In this document: positions 1-10,660 of the stretch, in pieces | How positions within the stretch are numbered: the first letter of the stretch is position 1 | Layout of the letters: each line of letters starts with the position of its first letter | Assembly: GCA_014155875.1 (NCBI GenBank) | Contig: JACEFZ010011719.1 | Span: 213,501-277,500, forward strand | Direction of reading: 5' to 3' | Source of the DNA: Cepaea nemoralis | Taxonomy: Eukaryota; Mollusca; Gastropoda; Stylommatophora; Helicidae | DNA length: 64,000 nt | Notes under the pieces: model-generated | What the model was told of the DNA's origin: nothing | Seen by the model: only the letters and a program-made list of their open reading frames with translations | Databases searched by the model: none | Position numbers and translations under genes: made by a program

Positions 1-129
1 ACGGGAGTGAGCTTGGTGGGGTCTGTTCTCCCGATTCCGTCCCAAAGTAGCGACTACGAGAGTGAGCTTGGTGGGATATGTATACATATCTGGGTAGCTT
101 AGCCAAGTGGCATAATCGAGACAAGAACC

Positions 130-212
130 CATAAATGATCCACGACTCTAGTGATCGTGTGAGATGGCGAAACATGACCGCCCACGATTATCTTCATAAC
201 ACGTGAGAATGA
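130..212 (+). mobile_element. LINE 3' end fragment (CFDP2-like family)
   Basis: This short piece shares the terminal segment (GATCCACGACTCT, then a GTGAGATGGC block and ACATGACCGCCCACG) found at several places in the window (3086, 7126, 45470; reverse strand at 35110 and 3560). At 45470 the segment directly follows RT-like coding sequence, so it is read as the 3' end of that LINE family. The copy is diverged and 5'-truncated. Confidence 0.55.
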
Positions 213-405
213 TGAGATCTCATTTCAGTGCCCAGTGTGGAACACTCAACAGTATTGAAGTCAAGACCACCACTCGCTGAAATAAGATCCACAAGAAATT
301 GCTAATCACCCTACTCCGAAAATAATGCATCTGGTATCGACAAAACCATACCATGATACCTCTACAGCAGCTCTGACGGTAAGCACATCGTGGTAGTGAG
401 CTTAC

Positions 406-581
406 CTCGTCCAGCACGTAGTGTGCGTGCCGTGGATTTAAGACCCCGATGAAGGACGTGTAGAACCTGGCGCGGACCATCTTCAGCTGCTCCCTGATGT
501 TGGCCATGGACCTGGGGCTGATGTAGACGCCGGTGACCTCCATCCAGGACCGCCGGGCTAGCCACTCCAGGATGACCTGAC
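406..581 (-). CDS. Ionotropic glutamate receptor-like, internal exon (N-terminal domain, third part seen)
   Basis: Internal exon of a receptor gene read right to left. It encodes about 58 residues starting GQVILEWLARRSW, with IREQLKMVRARFYTSFIGVL and ending HAHYVLDE. The pattern of a hydrophobic helix, R-x2-L-x2-VR and then a strand 'FIGVL' fits lobe 2 of the ANF_receptor / iGluR amino-terminal domain. Acceptor: AG at 583-582. Donor: G|GTAAG with the last exon base at 406. The exon enters in phase 1 and leaves in phase 0, and the phase matches the exon at 1956-2201. An alternative acceptor 5 bp further in (578-577) would break the frame. Later exons (rest of NTD, ligand-binding domain, channel) must lie left of the window. 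Another ANF_receptor family (guanylate cyclase or GABA-B type) cannot be excluded from this part alone. Confidence 0.72.
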
Positions 582-594
582 CTGACATGGAGAT

Positions 595-1476
595 GTAGTG
601 TGGTAGCTTGGATGGGTGGGTGGGTGGGTGGATGGGTGTGTGGACGGGTGGGTGGATGGGTGGATACATGGGTAGTTTAATGTATGGGTGGGTTGTGGAC
701 GGGTGGGTGGATGGGTGGATAGCTGCATGGGTGTATAGATGGATATGTGGGTGGATGTGTTGATGGGTGAATAGATGGGTAGGTGGATGTATGGGTGGGT
801 TGTGGTCGGGTGGGTGGATGGGTGGGTGGATGAATGGGTGGGTGTGTGGGCAGGTGGGTGGGTTGTGGATAGGTGGGTGGGTGGATGGATAGATTGGTGG
901 GTGGATGGATGGGTGGGTATGTGGACGGATGGTTAGATGGGTGGGTGGATGGATGGGTGGGATATGTGAACAGATGTGTGGATCAATTTGTGGATGGGTG
1001 GGTGGATATATTGGTGGATAAATGGGCGGGAAATTGATGAATGCATGGGTGGATGGATGGGTAGGTGGAGAGATGGGTGGATACATGGATTGATGAATGG
1101 ATGGATGGATGTGTTGATGGGTAGATGGATTAATGAATGGATGGATGGATGGATGAGTTGATAGTGGATGCATTTATGAATGAATGAATGAATGAATGAA
1201 TGAATGAATGGTTAGATGGATGGATGGAAGTGTTTTGGCATAAAGATGTAGTGTGGTCGCTTGGATGGATGGGTATATGGATAGATGGATGAATCGGTAA
1301 CTGGGTGGATGGGTTGAAGAATGGATGGATGGATGGATGGATGGATGGATGGATGATGGATGGATAAGATGGATGGATGGATGGATGAGTGAAAATGTTT
1401 TGGCATTGAGATGAAGTGTGGTAGCTTAGATGGGTGGGTACGTGGATGGATGGATGGATGAATGGGTATATGGATT
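595..1476 (+). repeat. (GGAT/GGGT)n imperfect tetranucleotide satellite
   Basis: About 880 bp of GGAT, GGGT, GGTT and GAAT tetramers, with short unique islands at 1228-1260 and 1389-1430 that are near copies of each other (AGTGTTTTGGCAT types). It lies in the intron between two receptor exons. The long His/Pro/Ile-rich reading frame across it is a by-product of the repeat. Confidence 0.9.
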
Positions 1477-1738
1477 GACGCATTCATTCATCCACCCATC
1501 CATCCATTCATGTATATCTTCATGCATCCATTCATTTATCTATCCATTCATGTATCGCTCTATCCATATTAATTTATCTATCTATCTATCAATTCATTTA
1601 TATATCCATTCACACATGAATTTATTCGTCCATTTATCTACCCATGTATCCATCCGTTTATACATCTGTTTATCCATCTGTCCATCATTCTATCCGTTCA
1701 TCCATCCATCCGCCCGCCCCCCGTCCGTCCGTCCGTCC

Positions 1739-1785
<47 letters not shown>

Positions 1786-1806
1786 CGACCGTCCGTCCGT
1801 CCATCT

Positions 1807-1838
<32 letters not shown>

Positions 1839-1895
1839 CTCTGTCTATTCGTATTTCTATAAGTCTGTTATGTCTATTCGTTTATCCGTCTGTTT
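1477..1895 (+). repeat. (CATC)n / (TCTG, TCCG)n satellite in opposite polarity
   Basis: From about 1477 the strand composition flips: CATC, CATT and TATC tetramers replace GGAT, followed by (TCCG)n and (TCTG)n at 1724-1840. Left and right halves are therefore rough inverted repeats of each other around position 1476. Confidence 0.88.
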
Positions 1896-1955
1896 AACCA
1901 TCTGACTGTCTGTCGACACCTGGAAGTGACCAACAGCTGTCACGTGACCTCTTAC

Positions 1956-2201
1956 CCGCCTCCGAGTCGTGGAAGACCACCACTTTGGTGAGACCGTAGA
2001 ACCTCATCATGTCCTCGGTGGCCCTGGCGAAGACGCCAGCGTCGGGGAACATCTGGACCAGGAAGGGTGATTGCCGATGCCTCAGCGGCGTCTGCGTGAT
2101 GACCAGGTAAGGGATCCTCAGGTGCTCCGTAGCCACGGCGTAAGGCCAGGTGTAGGGCCCGATGACCGCGTTTGGGCTCACGGCCCGAAGAATGCCCACA
2201 A
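1956..2201 (-). CDS. Ionotropic glutamate receptor-like, internal exon (N-terminal domain, second part seen)
   Basis: 246-bp symmetric exon (phase 1 in, phase 1 out) with acceptor CTTACAG at 2208-2202 and donor G|GTAAG at 1955-1951. It encodes VVGILRAVSP, then AVIGPYTWPYA, EHLRIPYLVITQTPLR and FLVQMFPDAGVFARA, ending TKVVVFHDSEAG. The 'AVIGP' motif after a short helix, a strand and Pro ('RIPYLV') and the 'F..P' segment before a helix is the conserved core of lobe 1 in iGluR amino-terminal domains, which help subunit assembly and ligand or allosteric modulation at the cell surface. The family assignment is by motif and fold logic. Whether it is kainate-, AMPA- or delta-like cannot be told here. 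Flanking introns are full of satellite and LINE sequence. Confidence 0.8.
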
Positions 2202-2454
2202 CTGTAAGGTGAAAGTTACACGTAGAAATATAGACGGTGGATTTCTATGACACTTTTAAAATTTTCATTTGAAGCCCCCTCGTATTATAATGACAATTTC
2301 CGTTCACTGAGCAGTGAAACTGCGTAAGATGCCGCGAAACAAACCAAATAACACGATAACCCTAGTATGGCAATATTTTGTCCTTCTGTCCACACGGTAG
2401 GTCACATTGGCGATATAGTATCTCTCGGTAGTGAATCAGTTAAACATACACCAC

Positions 2455-2745
2455 AGGCAACTGTTGTTAGCCGTTCTGGCAGTTCATGGTATTCGAAATG
2501 TTCGTCTCTGGCAACCGTTGTTAGCCGTTCTGGCAGTTCATGGTATTTCGCGACACGTGGATCTCCTTGTAAGGTATGTGCAATGTTTAGTTCGTTTTTT
2601 CTCGCAGGAATTTAAAATACCTATTTGTTTCCATTTCATGGTATACGAAACGTTCGTCTCAGGAACCACATCTCGCTTGCCTCCAAACGCGTCCTGACTT
2701 GTGCCTCTACATCCCATGGTTCACTTCCATATTGAAAACACGTTC
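2455..2745 (-). mobile_element. LINE reverse-transcriptase C-terminal fragment with internal tandem duplication
   Basis: Minus-strand translation gives YGSEPWDVEAQVRTRLEASE then MWFLRRTFRIP, which is the post-RT 'YGSE-W...R-I-P-W' region of CFDP2-like LINEs. A 54-bp unit (GGCAACTGTTGTTAGCC...) is duplicated in tandem at 2456 and 2510, with a partial third copy near 2633. The segment is a pseudogenic stub. Confidence 0.55.
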
Positions 2746-2749
2746 TATA

Positions 2750-2995
2750 TTCTGATTTCTCAGTGGCGAAGAGATTAATCATCTTGCCCCTCGCCCCGAA
2801 GGTTGTGTGTTCGATTCCAAAGTCCATCATTCGGTTCATGAGTGCAGTTTTCTCTGACACTCCTGGGGGGTCGTAGCTGGAGCTATAATGTTCATGTTTT
2901 GTGTGACGCTTTCGATAGGCTGCCCTATGAAAAGAAACCGGGTCATACGGGATTTAAAAAAACCTGGTGCAATGAAGTTGGTAATCTCGCCTTAA
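2750..2995 (+). mobile_element. tRNA-derived SINE
   Basis: The head looks like a tRNA: a box-A-like CAGTGGCGAAGAG at about 2770 and a strong box-B-like GGTTGTGTGTTCGATTCC at about 2800, spaced as in a pol III internal promoter. A non-tRNA body follows, including AAACCGGGTCATACGGG and a run of A. The same head type does not fold into a clean modern tRNA and has no CCA-end or acceptor pairing, so it is called a SINE rather than a tRNA gene. Confidence 0.6.
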
Positions 2996-3085
2996 CCCCT
3001 TTTTATATTTCTATATAATATTTCAATATGTTTCTCAGACCTATGATATGAACGATATTTCACTCTTGTGTGTCCTGTTCTAAAC

Positions 3086-3178
3086 ACTGAGCTGATCCAC
3101 GACTCTGGTGATCGAGTGAGATGGCAGAACATGACCGACCACGCTTACTGGCATGGCACATGATGGATGGATGGTGTC
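3086..3178 (+). mobile_element. LINE 3' end with (GGAT)n tail
   Basis: Contains the family's terminal segment (CTGATCCACGACTCTGG ... TGGCATGGCACATGATGG) followed by GGATGGATGG. Like the copy at 7126-7210, it ends in a short GGAT microsatellite. It is severely 5'-truncated. Confidence 0.7.
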
Positions 3179-3555
3179 CTGTTCAAAATCTAACAGTTTA
3201 AACTCTCCGATATTCGTGTGCTACAAAGAAGACTACGAAAGAACGGAGCTGGACTCCTAACCTCACAAACGTTACTACCTTGCAAATGTGAACATACATC
3301 TAGGAGAACCCGTTCAGTAGTATTTAAATAGGCATTATATTTCCTAGAGAATGAATTTTCTCTTCCGGTTTTGCGAATTTCCTGTCACAATATGGCATCG
3401 TAACAAAGGTCAAATGTCGAAATAGTTATCTCTCGTGTCTAGAATAGGCCTTAATGTTGGATTTGATTGGGTCTTCCGGTAGCGCTTCCGTTTTGTCGTG
3501 ATCAAATTGTTGCAAATACAACACCTGCTGCGACTTGCTGATTTCCCTCCTATCA

Positions 3556-3880
3556 TCATCATGTGCCATTACCGATAAAGTGGGACGGTCATGATTCGCC
3601 ATCTCACACGATCACCAGAGTTCTGTATCAGCTCAGTGTTCTAGTCTCGACCATATCACGTGGCCAAGCCATCCAGGTATTTACTTCTCTGCCATCCTCT
3701 TGTTCTCTTCCCCTCAATCTTGCCAGTTGTCACGAAGTTCTCTAATTTATTTCTTCTCATAAGTATTCAAAAAACTATTACAGTTTACGTCTACTTTCTC
3801 TAATTAGTTTACGGATTTCGTTTGTTCTTGTAGGACTTGGTCATTAGTTTTTCTGTCTGTCCACGGTATTCTTTGCATTT
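3556..3880 (-). mobile_element. LINE 3' fragment (CFDP2-like family)
   Basis: Reverse complement of the same LINE 3' end: it starts at CATCATGTGCCATTACCG and continues into the minus-strand C-terminal coding part (a region matching 'NELENFVKTG' and 'NEIRKLIRE'). It is truncated at about 3880, after which AT-rich unique sequence with a 50-bp direct repeat (AATATAAAGATAATC units at 3910 and 3965) follows. Confidence 0.65.
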
Positions 3881-4129
3881 CCCTCAGAAACTACATTTCC
3901 TCCTATATCTTAATATAAAGATAATCATAATTTATCTCAGTGTTATACTTTACATCATGCAGCTTAATATAAGGATAATCAAAATTTATCTCAGTTTTAT
4001 ACTTTACATATTCTTATTGGCTTTCGTGAAGTATTTTTGTCATTCCCTGACCTTCGTGAACTTTGGTAGAACTGTAAAGTCGTGAATTTCTTCCCCAAAC
4101 ATGCCACATAACGAGACTATAAGAACGCA

Positions 4130-7100
4130 TGAGATGGTTGACTGGGAGTGACCAGTCTAATCAAGAATGACCAGTGGCCTTCAATGCAATAGAAGCAATG
4201 AGTAATATAAAGTACCATATAAAGTGCGAGGGGCTTCAAAGTAAAACCGTAACAGTGTGATAGAAATTAAAATAACCATGTCATTGATGAATTTTATAAG
4301 GATTTAGAGAATGCCTTCAAGAAATACAAGACTTATTAAGTAAATATCATAATGGGTGACTTGAATGCCAAAGTTGGAAATCAACAGGACGGATGCATAG
4401 TAGGTAAGTATGGACTAGGGCAGGGGTGGGCAAACTACGGCCCGCGGGCCAAATGCGGCCTGGCAACTGATATTATGCGGCCCTCGATGGCATTTAAAAA
4501 TAAAAATGTTACTTCATTTTTAATTTATTTTGTTGAATTTTACAGAATTTCATTTGCCGTTTTGATTGTTTTAATAAATTGTAAAATCGTATTAACAAAT
4601 TAGTAAAAGTCTTTGTCCGAATTGTAAAATATCATGTATAAGTGTAATAAGTAAACTAAAATTGCAATAATTAGTTATTTATACTGTTTAATAACCTATA
4701 AATAATTCATAATTACTTACTGTGATACGTTGCTGTAAACAAAGTGGACATAATATATATGAGCCTCCCCCCCCCCCCCAATAGCTTTGCATTTGTCAAT
4801 ATGGCCCTACGCACAAAAGGTTTGCCCACCCATGGACTAGGGGGACAGAATGAAAGAGGTTGCAGACTTGTACAGTGGGCAAAAGAACATTATGTGATTA
4901 TTGCAAACACCTGGTATCAACAGCACCCAAGAAGATTATGGACATGGAGGAGTCCTGATCATAAGATCAGAAATCAGATTGATTACATTATCATCAACAG
5001 AAGATTTCGAAATGCCTTAAAAGTCGCAAAACGTATACCGAGCGCAAACTGCTACAGCGACCATAGATTAATATTGAGCAATATACATATAAAATTAAGT
5101 TAAGTCAAATATACACCAAGAAACACAGAATTTGATCTACGGGCACTGAAGAGTGAGTAGATAACAGATAAATTCAATGTAGAGATAAAGAACATATTCG
5201 ATGCATTGTCAGATATGGAAATATTATTTCAAGATGTCAGCAAACAATGGGAAATATTAAAGAAATTAGTCAACCAAGCTGCAGAAACAACCATCCCTAA
5301 AATAAAGATAATAGGACGCAAGAATTGGATGACGGAAAACATCTTAAAACTCATGGAAATAAAAAGAAATAACAAACATAACAAGGAAAAATATGAAGAG
5401 ATTCACAGGAAAATTAGGAAGCTATGCAAAGAGGCAAAAGAAACTTGGCTTGAGGAAAATTGCAAGGAAATTGAAAACCAACACAACACCCGGAATACCA
5501 AATTAATGCACAAAATAATTAATGGCATCACTAACAAAAGAACACACACATCAACGCATTGCCTAAAAACCAAAGATGGCAAAATCATAATAGAAAAAGA
5601 TCAGATTTTGTATGCGTTGTCAGATTATGTGAAAGACCTTTATGATGATACAAGAGAAGAACAATATGATCATCGGAATAATAATGAAGGATCATCAATT
5701 TTGAAGATGGAAGTTCAGAATGCTCTTAACCATATGAAAACTGGAAAGACCTCGGGTACAGATAACATCGCGATAGAAATAATTAATGCCTTAGAAGAAT
5801 ATGGAATTGACCAAATCACCAGACTGCTGAACGCAATATATGAAACTGGAAATATACCTCCTGAATTGTGTAATTCTATATTTATTTAAATCCCGAAGAG
5901 AAGAAATCAGGAGCCTTGGAATATGATCAACATCGAAAAATTAGTATAATGAGGCACATTACGAAGATTTTGCTGAGAATTATCATGCAAAGAGTTAGGA
6001 AGAAAATACAACCCGAAATAGGAGAAGAACAATGTGAGTTTGTAGAAGACAAGGGTACAGTAAATGCTGTGTATGTACTGAGAACAGTAACTGAACTTTC
6101 TATAGAAGTAAACAAAGATCTATATCTTTGCTTTATTGACTACACAAAGGCTTTTCGATAAAGTGAGCCATGTCGACACTGATAAGGATGCTTGAAGATC
6201 TACAAATTGATGAGAAAAACCTTGGACTTGTAAAATACATATATTGGAAACAAGCTGCCATTAGAATTGATAATGATGTAGGTCAATATCAGCCTATTAA
6301 AAGAGGTGTGAGACAGGGATGTGTAATGTCTCCAGATCTTGTTTCCCTGTACAGTGAAAATATTTTCGGAAATATAGAAGATATGGAATGAATCAACATT
6401 GGGGGACGATACATCAATAACATTAGATATGCAGATGATACAGTCTTGATTGTAGACAATGAACAGGACCTGCAACATTTAGTAGATAAGGATTGTTGCA
6501 CACAGTGAACAACTGGGGTTAGAAATGAATAGTAAGAAAACACAGATTATTGTCGTCACTGAAGAAGGAAATACCACAATATACGAGTAAGTTGCCATAT
6601 TCCTAAGCAAGTGGATCGGTGCAGTTATCTCGGAACAGTCAAAACATCTGATGGGAGATGCCTGGAAGAGATTATAACAAGAATTGCCATTGCGAGGGTA
6701 GTCTTTTGCAAGATGAAAACCATACTGACCAATAAAAAGCTATCAATTGAAACGAGAAAAAGAGTGTTGAAGTGCTACATAGAATCTGTATTTTTTTAAT
6801 GGATGTGAAACATTGACAATGAACAGTCACGCTGAAAAATATCTGATGGCTGTGGAAATACGGTTTCTGAGGAAAATGCAAAGAATACTATGGACAGACA
6901 GAAAGACCAATGAACAAGTCCTTCAAGAAACAAATGAAGATCGTAAACTGAGTGGAGATATTAGAGACGTAGACAGTCAAAATGTTTGGGCATGTTATGA
7001 GAAGAAATGACTTGGAGAACTTGGTGACAACTGGCAAGATCGAAAGGAAGAGACCAAGAGGAAGACCGAGAAGTAAATGCCTGGATGGTTTGCCACGTGA

Positions 7101-7215
7101 CATGGTCAAGACAGAAACACGGAGCTGATCCACGACTCTGGTGATCGAGTGAGATGGCAAAACATGACCGCCTACGCTTATCGGCATAGCACATGGTGGA
7201 TGGATGGATGTCATT
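4130..7215 (+). pseudogene. CFDP2-like LINE (endonuclease-reverse transcriptase), degraded
   Basis: A nearly full coding span of one LINE family. Endonuclease: MGDLNAKVG (4352), QQHPRRLWTWRSPD, NQIDYIIINRRFRN and the SDHRLI motif (about 5065). Linker and RT N-terminus: 5206-5889 (KTGKTSGTDNIAIE). RT motif A: LCFIDYTKAF (6128). Motif B: RGVRQGCVMSP (6302). Catalytic YADD (6430). Post-RT region to about 7010, then the typical 3' end and a (TGGA)n tail at 7197-7210. It is broken by stop codons (5104, 5887, 6391), a frameshift at about 6155 and others, and by a hAT insertion (4421-4834). It lies in the 7.1-kb receptor intron on the strand opposite to the host gene. LINE proteins of this sort copy their own RNA at nicked target DNA. 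Confidence 0.85.
4421..4834 (+). mobile_element. Non-autonomous hAT element (MITE), 414 bp, with 8-bp TSD
   Basis: Begins CAGGGGTGGGCAAACTACGG and ends TTTGCCCACCCATG. The ends are inverted repeats of the hAT/Charlie type. It is flanked by a perfect 8-bp duplication GACTAGGG (4413-4420 and 4835-4842). The interior (AT-rich, GCGGCCC motifs) lacks a transposase. It sits inside the endonuclease domain of the LINE, splitting the KYGLG / GLGGQNERG region. Confidence 0.92.
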
Positions 7216-7674
7216 GTCTTGTAACCTGTCAATATTGTTGTTAAGGATATCAGTAGTGTTAAACACGTGACATCATGCTGCAGATGAACACGGTGACGTT
7301 ATCAGTTTAAAGATGGCCCACTAGTATGAGTGTCGGTCGTTCAGAAAGTAATGGCAAAGTATTGAACGTAAACTAGCCATGAAATCACAATTAGCCAAAA
7401 CATGCTGGGGTAACTAACTTTTGTTTTTAAATAGCAACTCACTTCCTCAGTCAACCTATGTGTCTCTCTACGTGTATGAATTGTCTGTCTCTGTCTACCT
7501 CATGCCTCTTTGTGTATGTCAGCGTTCTCTGTCTCCCCCGTGCTTTTTTTAATGTATTTCTCACTCTATGTCTATGTAAATCAACTCTCTGCCACAGTCT
7601 ACCTCTCCGTCTCCCTACATGTATCAGCTGCCTGCCTCAGTATATCTTCATGTCTATGTATATCAATTAGGTCA

Positions 7675-9190
7675 CGTGTAATAACTGTAACAACTATGGG
7701 GGTATCTCACTTCTGTGTACTGTTGGGAAAGTATTTGCCAGAATTGTTCTGCGCAGACTTTCAAGTCCTGGGAGATCAAGTCTACCCCGAATCACAGTGT
7801 GACTTTCGACAGAACCGGTCTACAATTGATATGATATTCTCATTGCGACAGATGCAAGAAAAATGCCGGGAACAAAATCAGCTACTGTTTATTGCCTTCA
7901 TCGACCTCACAAAGGCATTCGATTTGGTCAGTCGTGAGGGTCTGTTCAAAGCACTAAAGAAGATTGGCTACCCACCAACTCTTCTGTCCATTGTGGAATC
8001 GTTCCACACAGGCATGAAGGGTATAATCAAGTTTGATGGCTCAACTTCAGAAGAGTTTGAAATCAAGAGTAGAGTTAAGCAAGGTTGTGTACTATCTCCC
8101 ACCCTGTTTGGGATGTACTTTTCATTTCTACTGAAATATGCCTTTCGTGGTCAGGATGACGGTATATACATTCACTCACGCTCAGATGGTGGCCTCTATA
8201 ATGCTCAGAGATTGAAGACCAAAATTAGGAGGGTACTAATCAGAGAGTTGCTTTTTGCGGATGATGCAGCGATTACGACCCACTCTGAGGAAGAATTACA
8301 ACATCTACTATCTGCATTCTCCAATGCTTGTTCTGAATTTAGTTTAACAATTAACAAAAAGAAGACACAGATTATGTCACAAGGTGCACATGGTGTACCA
8401 TCAATCTTTATTGACGACACCGAACTGGAGATAGTAGACCATTTTACATATCTAGGATTAGAGGTAAATAGAAAATTATCCCTCCATCAGGAAATCAACA
8501 TCAGGATTGGCAAGGCAGCAACAACAATGAACATGTTAGCAATAAGAGTCTGGAAGAACAGGAAGCTTACTGCCAAAACAAAAGTCCTCGTCTACCAAGC
8601 ATGTGTCCTTAGTACTCTTCTTTATGGCAGTGAAACCTGGACAACTTACTTACGCCAAGACAAACGTTTAAATTGCTTTCATATGCGGTGTCTGCGAAGA
8701 ATACTTGGTATTAAGTGGCAAGACAAAATCACAAATACTGAAGTATTGGAAAGATCAGGTTGTGTGACGGTGTATTCCATGCTCAGTCTTTGTAGACTTA
8801 GATGGATAGGACATGTTAGGAGGATGGATGATGGTAGAATACCAAAGGACATCTTTTTTGGTGAATTACAGACGGGTAGGAGATCTCAGGGTCGGCCTCT
8901 ACTACGATACAAAGATGTGTGTAAGCGGGACATGATTGATACAGGCATTGATAATGCACATTGGGAGCAAGTCGCCGCTGAACAGTGTTGCATGGAGGGC
9001 AACTATCAGAAATGGAATAAAGACAAAGGAGAAAATGATTGCAGATAAAGCACACACAGAGCATGAGAGACGTAAGATGGTGCACAATAGTGGAAATGAC
9101 CATGTTTTCACATGCATCTACTGTGGGCAAACATTTGCAGCAAGAATTGGCCTTACCAGCCCCACTCGCCACCGCCATGGGTCGTAGCTA
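7675..9190 (+). pseudogene. LINE reverse transcriptase with C-terminal zinc finger (second LINE family), 5'-truncated
   Basis: An open frame runs 7510-9048, with clear RT from about 7690: CDFRQNRSTIDMIFSLRQ, motif A FIDLTKAFD, motif B KQGCVLSPTLFGMYFS, motif C LLFADDAAIT (8255), then thumb/post-RT YGSETWTTY, CLRRILGI and LRWIGHVRRMDDGRIPKD. A one-base shift near 8985 moves the C-terminus into another frame ending at 9187, where a C2H2-like finger (CIYCGQTFAARIGLTS) is found. The first zinc-binding His position is Pro in this copy, so the finger is probably dead. The start is truncated (no endonuclease) and another frame change lies at about 7765. It is the same family as the minus-strand copy at 46978-49385. 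It lies 140 bp from a receptor exon, in antisense orientation. Confidence 0.85.
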
Positions 9191-9325
9191 TTAAGCCTTT
9201 TTGAAGCACAATGTACCAAACTATCGTCTGTCAAGACGGAAAGGTGCCAATGATATCATTTATGTTTCAGTCTACCTCTCTGTCTCCCTGCATGTATCAA
9301 CTGCCTGTCTCAGTCTCCCTCTCAC

Positions 9326-9463
9326 CTTTCTTAAAACTGTAGGCATCCTCCGAACCGTAGTCAGTCAGGTTTATTCCTGAGAAAGTGATATTGGCCTGCT
9401 GTAGCAGCTTCATGATCGCCCTGGCCTCTTCCAAGGAGAAGTATTTGTCATTCTGAATAATTC
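9326..9463 (-). CDS. Ionotropic glutamate receptor-like, internal exon (N-terminal domain, first part seen)
   Basis: 138-bp symmetric exon (phase 1/1) on the minus strand. Acceptor CACCAG at 9469-9464; donor AAAG|GTGAG with the last exon base at 9326. It encodes IIQNDKYFSLEEARAIMKLL, then QQANITFSGINLTDYGSEDA and YSFKK. Joined by phase to the next exon, 'DAYSFKK' precedes a helix and the AVIGP strand, the normal order in iGluR amino-terminal domains (a Tyr-Asp/Ser-x-Phe-Lys-Lys helix before the conserved G-P loop). An internal alternative acceptor (AG at 9454-9453) would give phase 0 and is disfavoured unless the upstream exon ends in phase 0. Exons for the signal peptide and the first strands are not seen and should lie further right. 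Confidence 0.72.
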
Positions 9464-9469
9464 CTGGTG

Positions 9470-10374
9470 TTCAGGAAAGAAATAACACGTCAGTCCAAGT
9501 TCACACCAAATACAATGAACATTCAATAATAATGTTTGTTATTTTGTTGCTTTTCTGTTACCCCTAATCTGTTCACTGTCAGAAGAGAAGTTATAATTAG
9601 GGCCCATTCATGTGTGTTATTGTGCGTATAATAACATTAATAACAATAAGATCATAATAGCTTACATATTAACAATAACATAACAATATTTATATTCACA
9701 CAAAAATTACACAGAAATTATATATCAATGCATAAGATTGTTTTGAAGTTAATAATAATAATAATAATAATACCTAGCAGTATTACATTAATATGGCCGT
9801 CAGCATTATCACCCCATCTTGTTCCTCTTGTACCTTGCTGTGTCAAGGTGAAGCATAAACAGCAGGAGAGTGCCCGTTTATAAGCATCATATATCCAGAT
9901 TCCCATGGACTCTGTTATGGCCAGTTATGATCACCTCAGTTATTCCACAGCCACCTCCTCGGTGGGATCGCGATGGATTGTAGTTAGCGGGCCTGCCTGC
10001 CACCACAGTGATCTGGTGTAAATACCCAGCAGAGACAAGACTCTGTTTCCCACCTGTAAGGCTTTAATCTTGACCCAGCCCTGTTCAAATGACTACGAGG
10101 AACTGAACCGGCTACCTCACCTAACATATCGCGGCTTAGAATATTATAAAGCCTCAAACTTCAGACCCCGAAGTCAGTATGTGATCTGGGACGTCCACTT
10201 CTGCTGCCCGTATCCCCCAGTGAGTGAATCACCAAAACCTAACAGTAGAATCGGCCAGTGTGACTAGAACACGATCACAAGCAGCAAAACTGACGTTGAG
10301 GCCAAAGCCTTTGTCAGCACACAAACAAACAACAATGTAAGTTAGTTACATATCTTTCTAGATGTGGTTTTATA
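9470..10374. other. Intronic or intergenic DNA with no recognised gene
   Basis: AT-rich stretch with (AAT)n at 9751-9770 and a possible old SINE at 9910-10270 (RNA-pol-III-like boxes are poorly preserved). No convincing coding potential on either strand. Confidence 0.5.
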
Positions 10375-10660
10375 GAAGAATGCTGAAATTTAATTGGACA
10401 GCCAAAATGAGCAGTCTTGACGTTTTAAGGGAAGCTGAATCGTAGAGACAACTTATCACAAACATGAGAAAGAAGCAGTCGTGACGACCGGAAAGATTTG
10501 CGGAAAGAGAGATAAAGGAAGATAACGAGAGAAGATTCTTGACATTCTTGTGTCAACGGAGTCAACACAAAAATTGATCTATGCCGTCGGGGATCGTAAT
10601 TTTTGAAGAGACATGATCTCCCATGCCAGCAGGCAGGGCACTAGATGATGATGATGATAT
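10375..10660 (+). mobile_element. LINE 3' fragment with (GAT)n tail
   Basis: Translates in pieces as RMLKFNWTAKMSSLDVLREA and NMRKKQS..., the post-RT region of CFDP2-like LINEs. It ends PMPAGRAL followed by GATGATGATGATAT. Stops and shifts show that it is a remnant. Confidence 0.55.

Noticed and set aside
590..1897. His/Pro/Ile/Ser-rich long frames on both strands
   Set aside because: Products of the GGAT/CATC satellite. Only the part at 406-581 is kept, as a real exon with splice sites.
2765..2830. tRNA gene
   Set aside because: Box A and box B are present, but acceptor-stem pairing is not seen and a SINE-like body follows.
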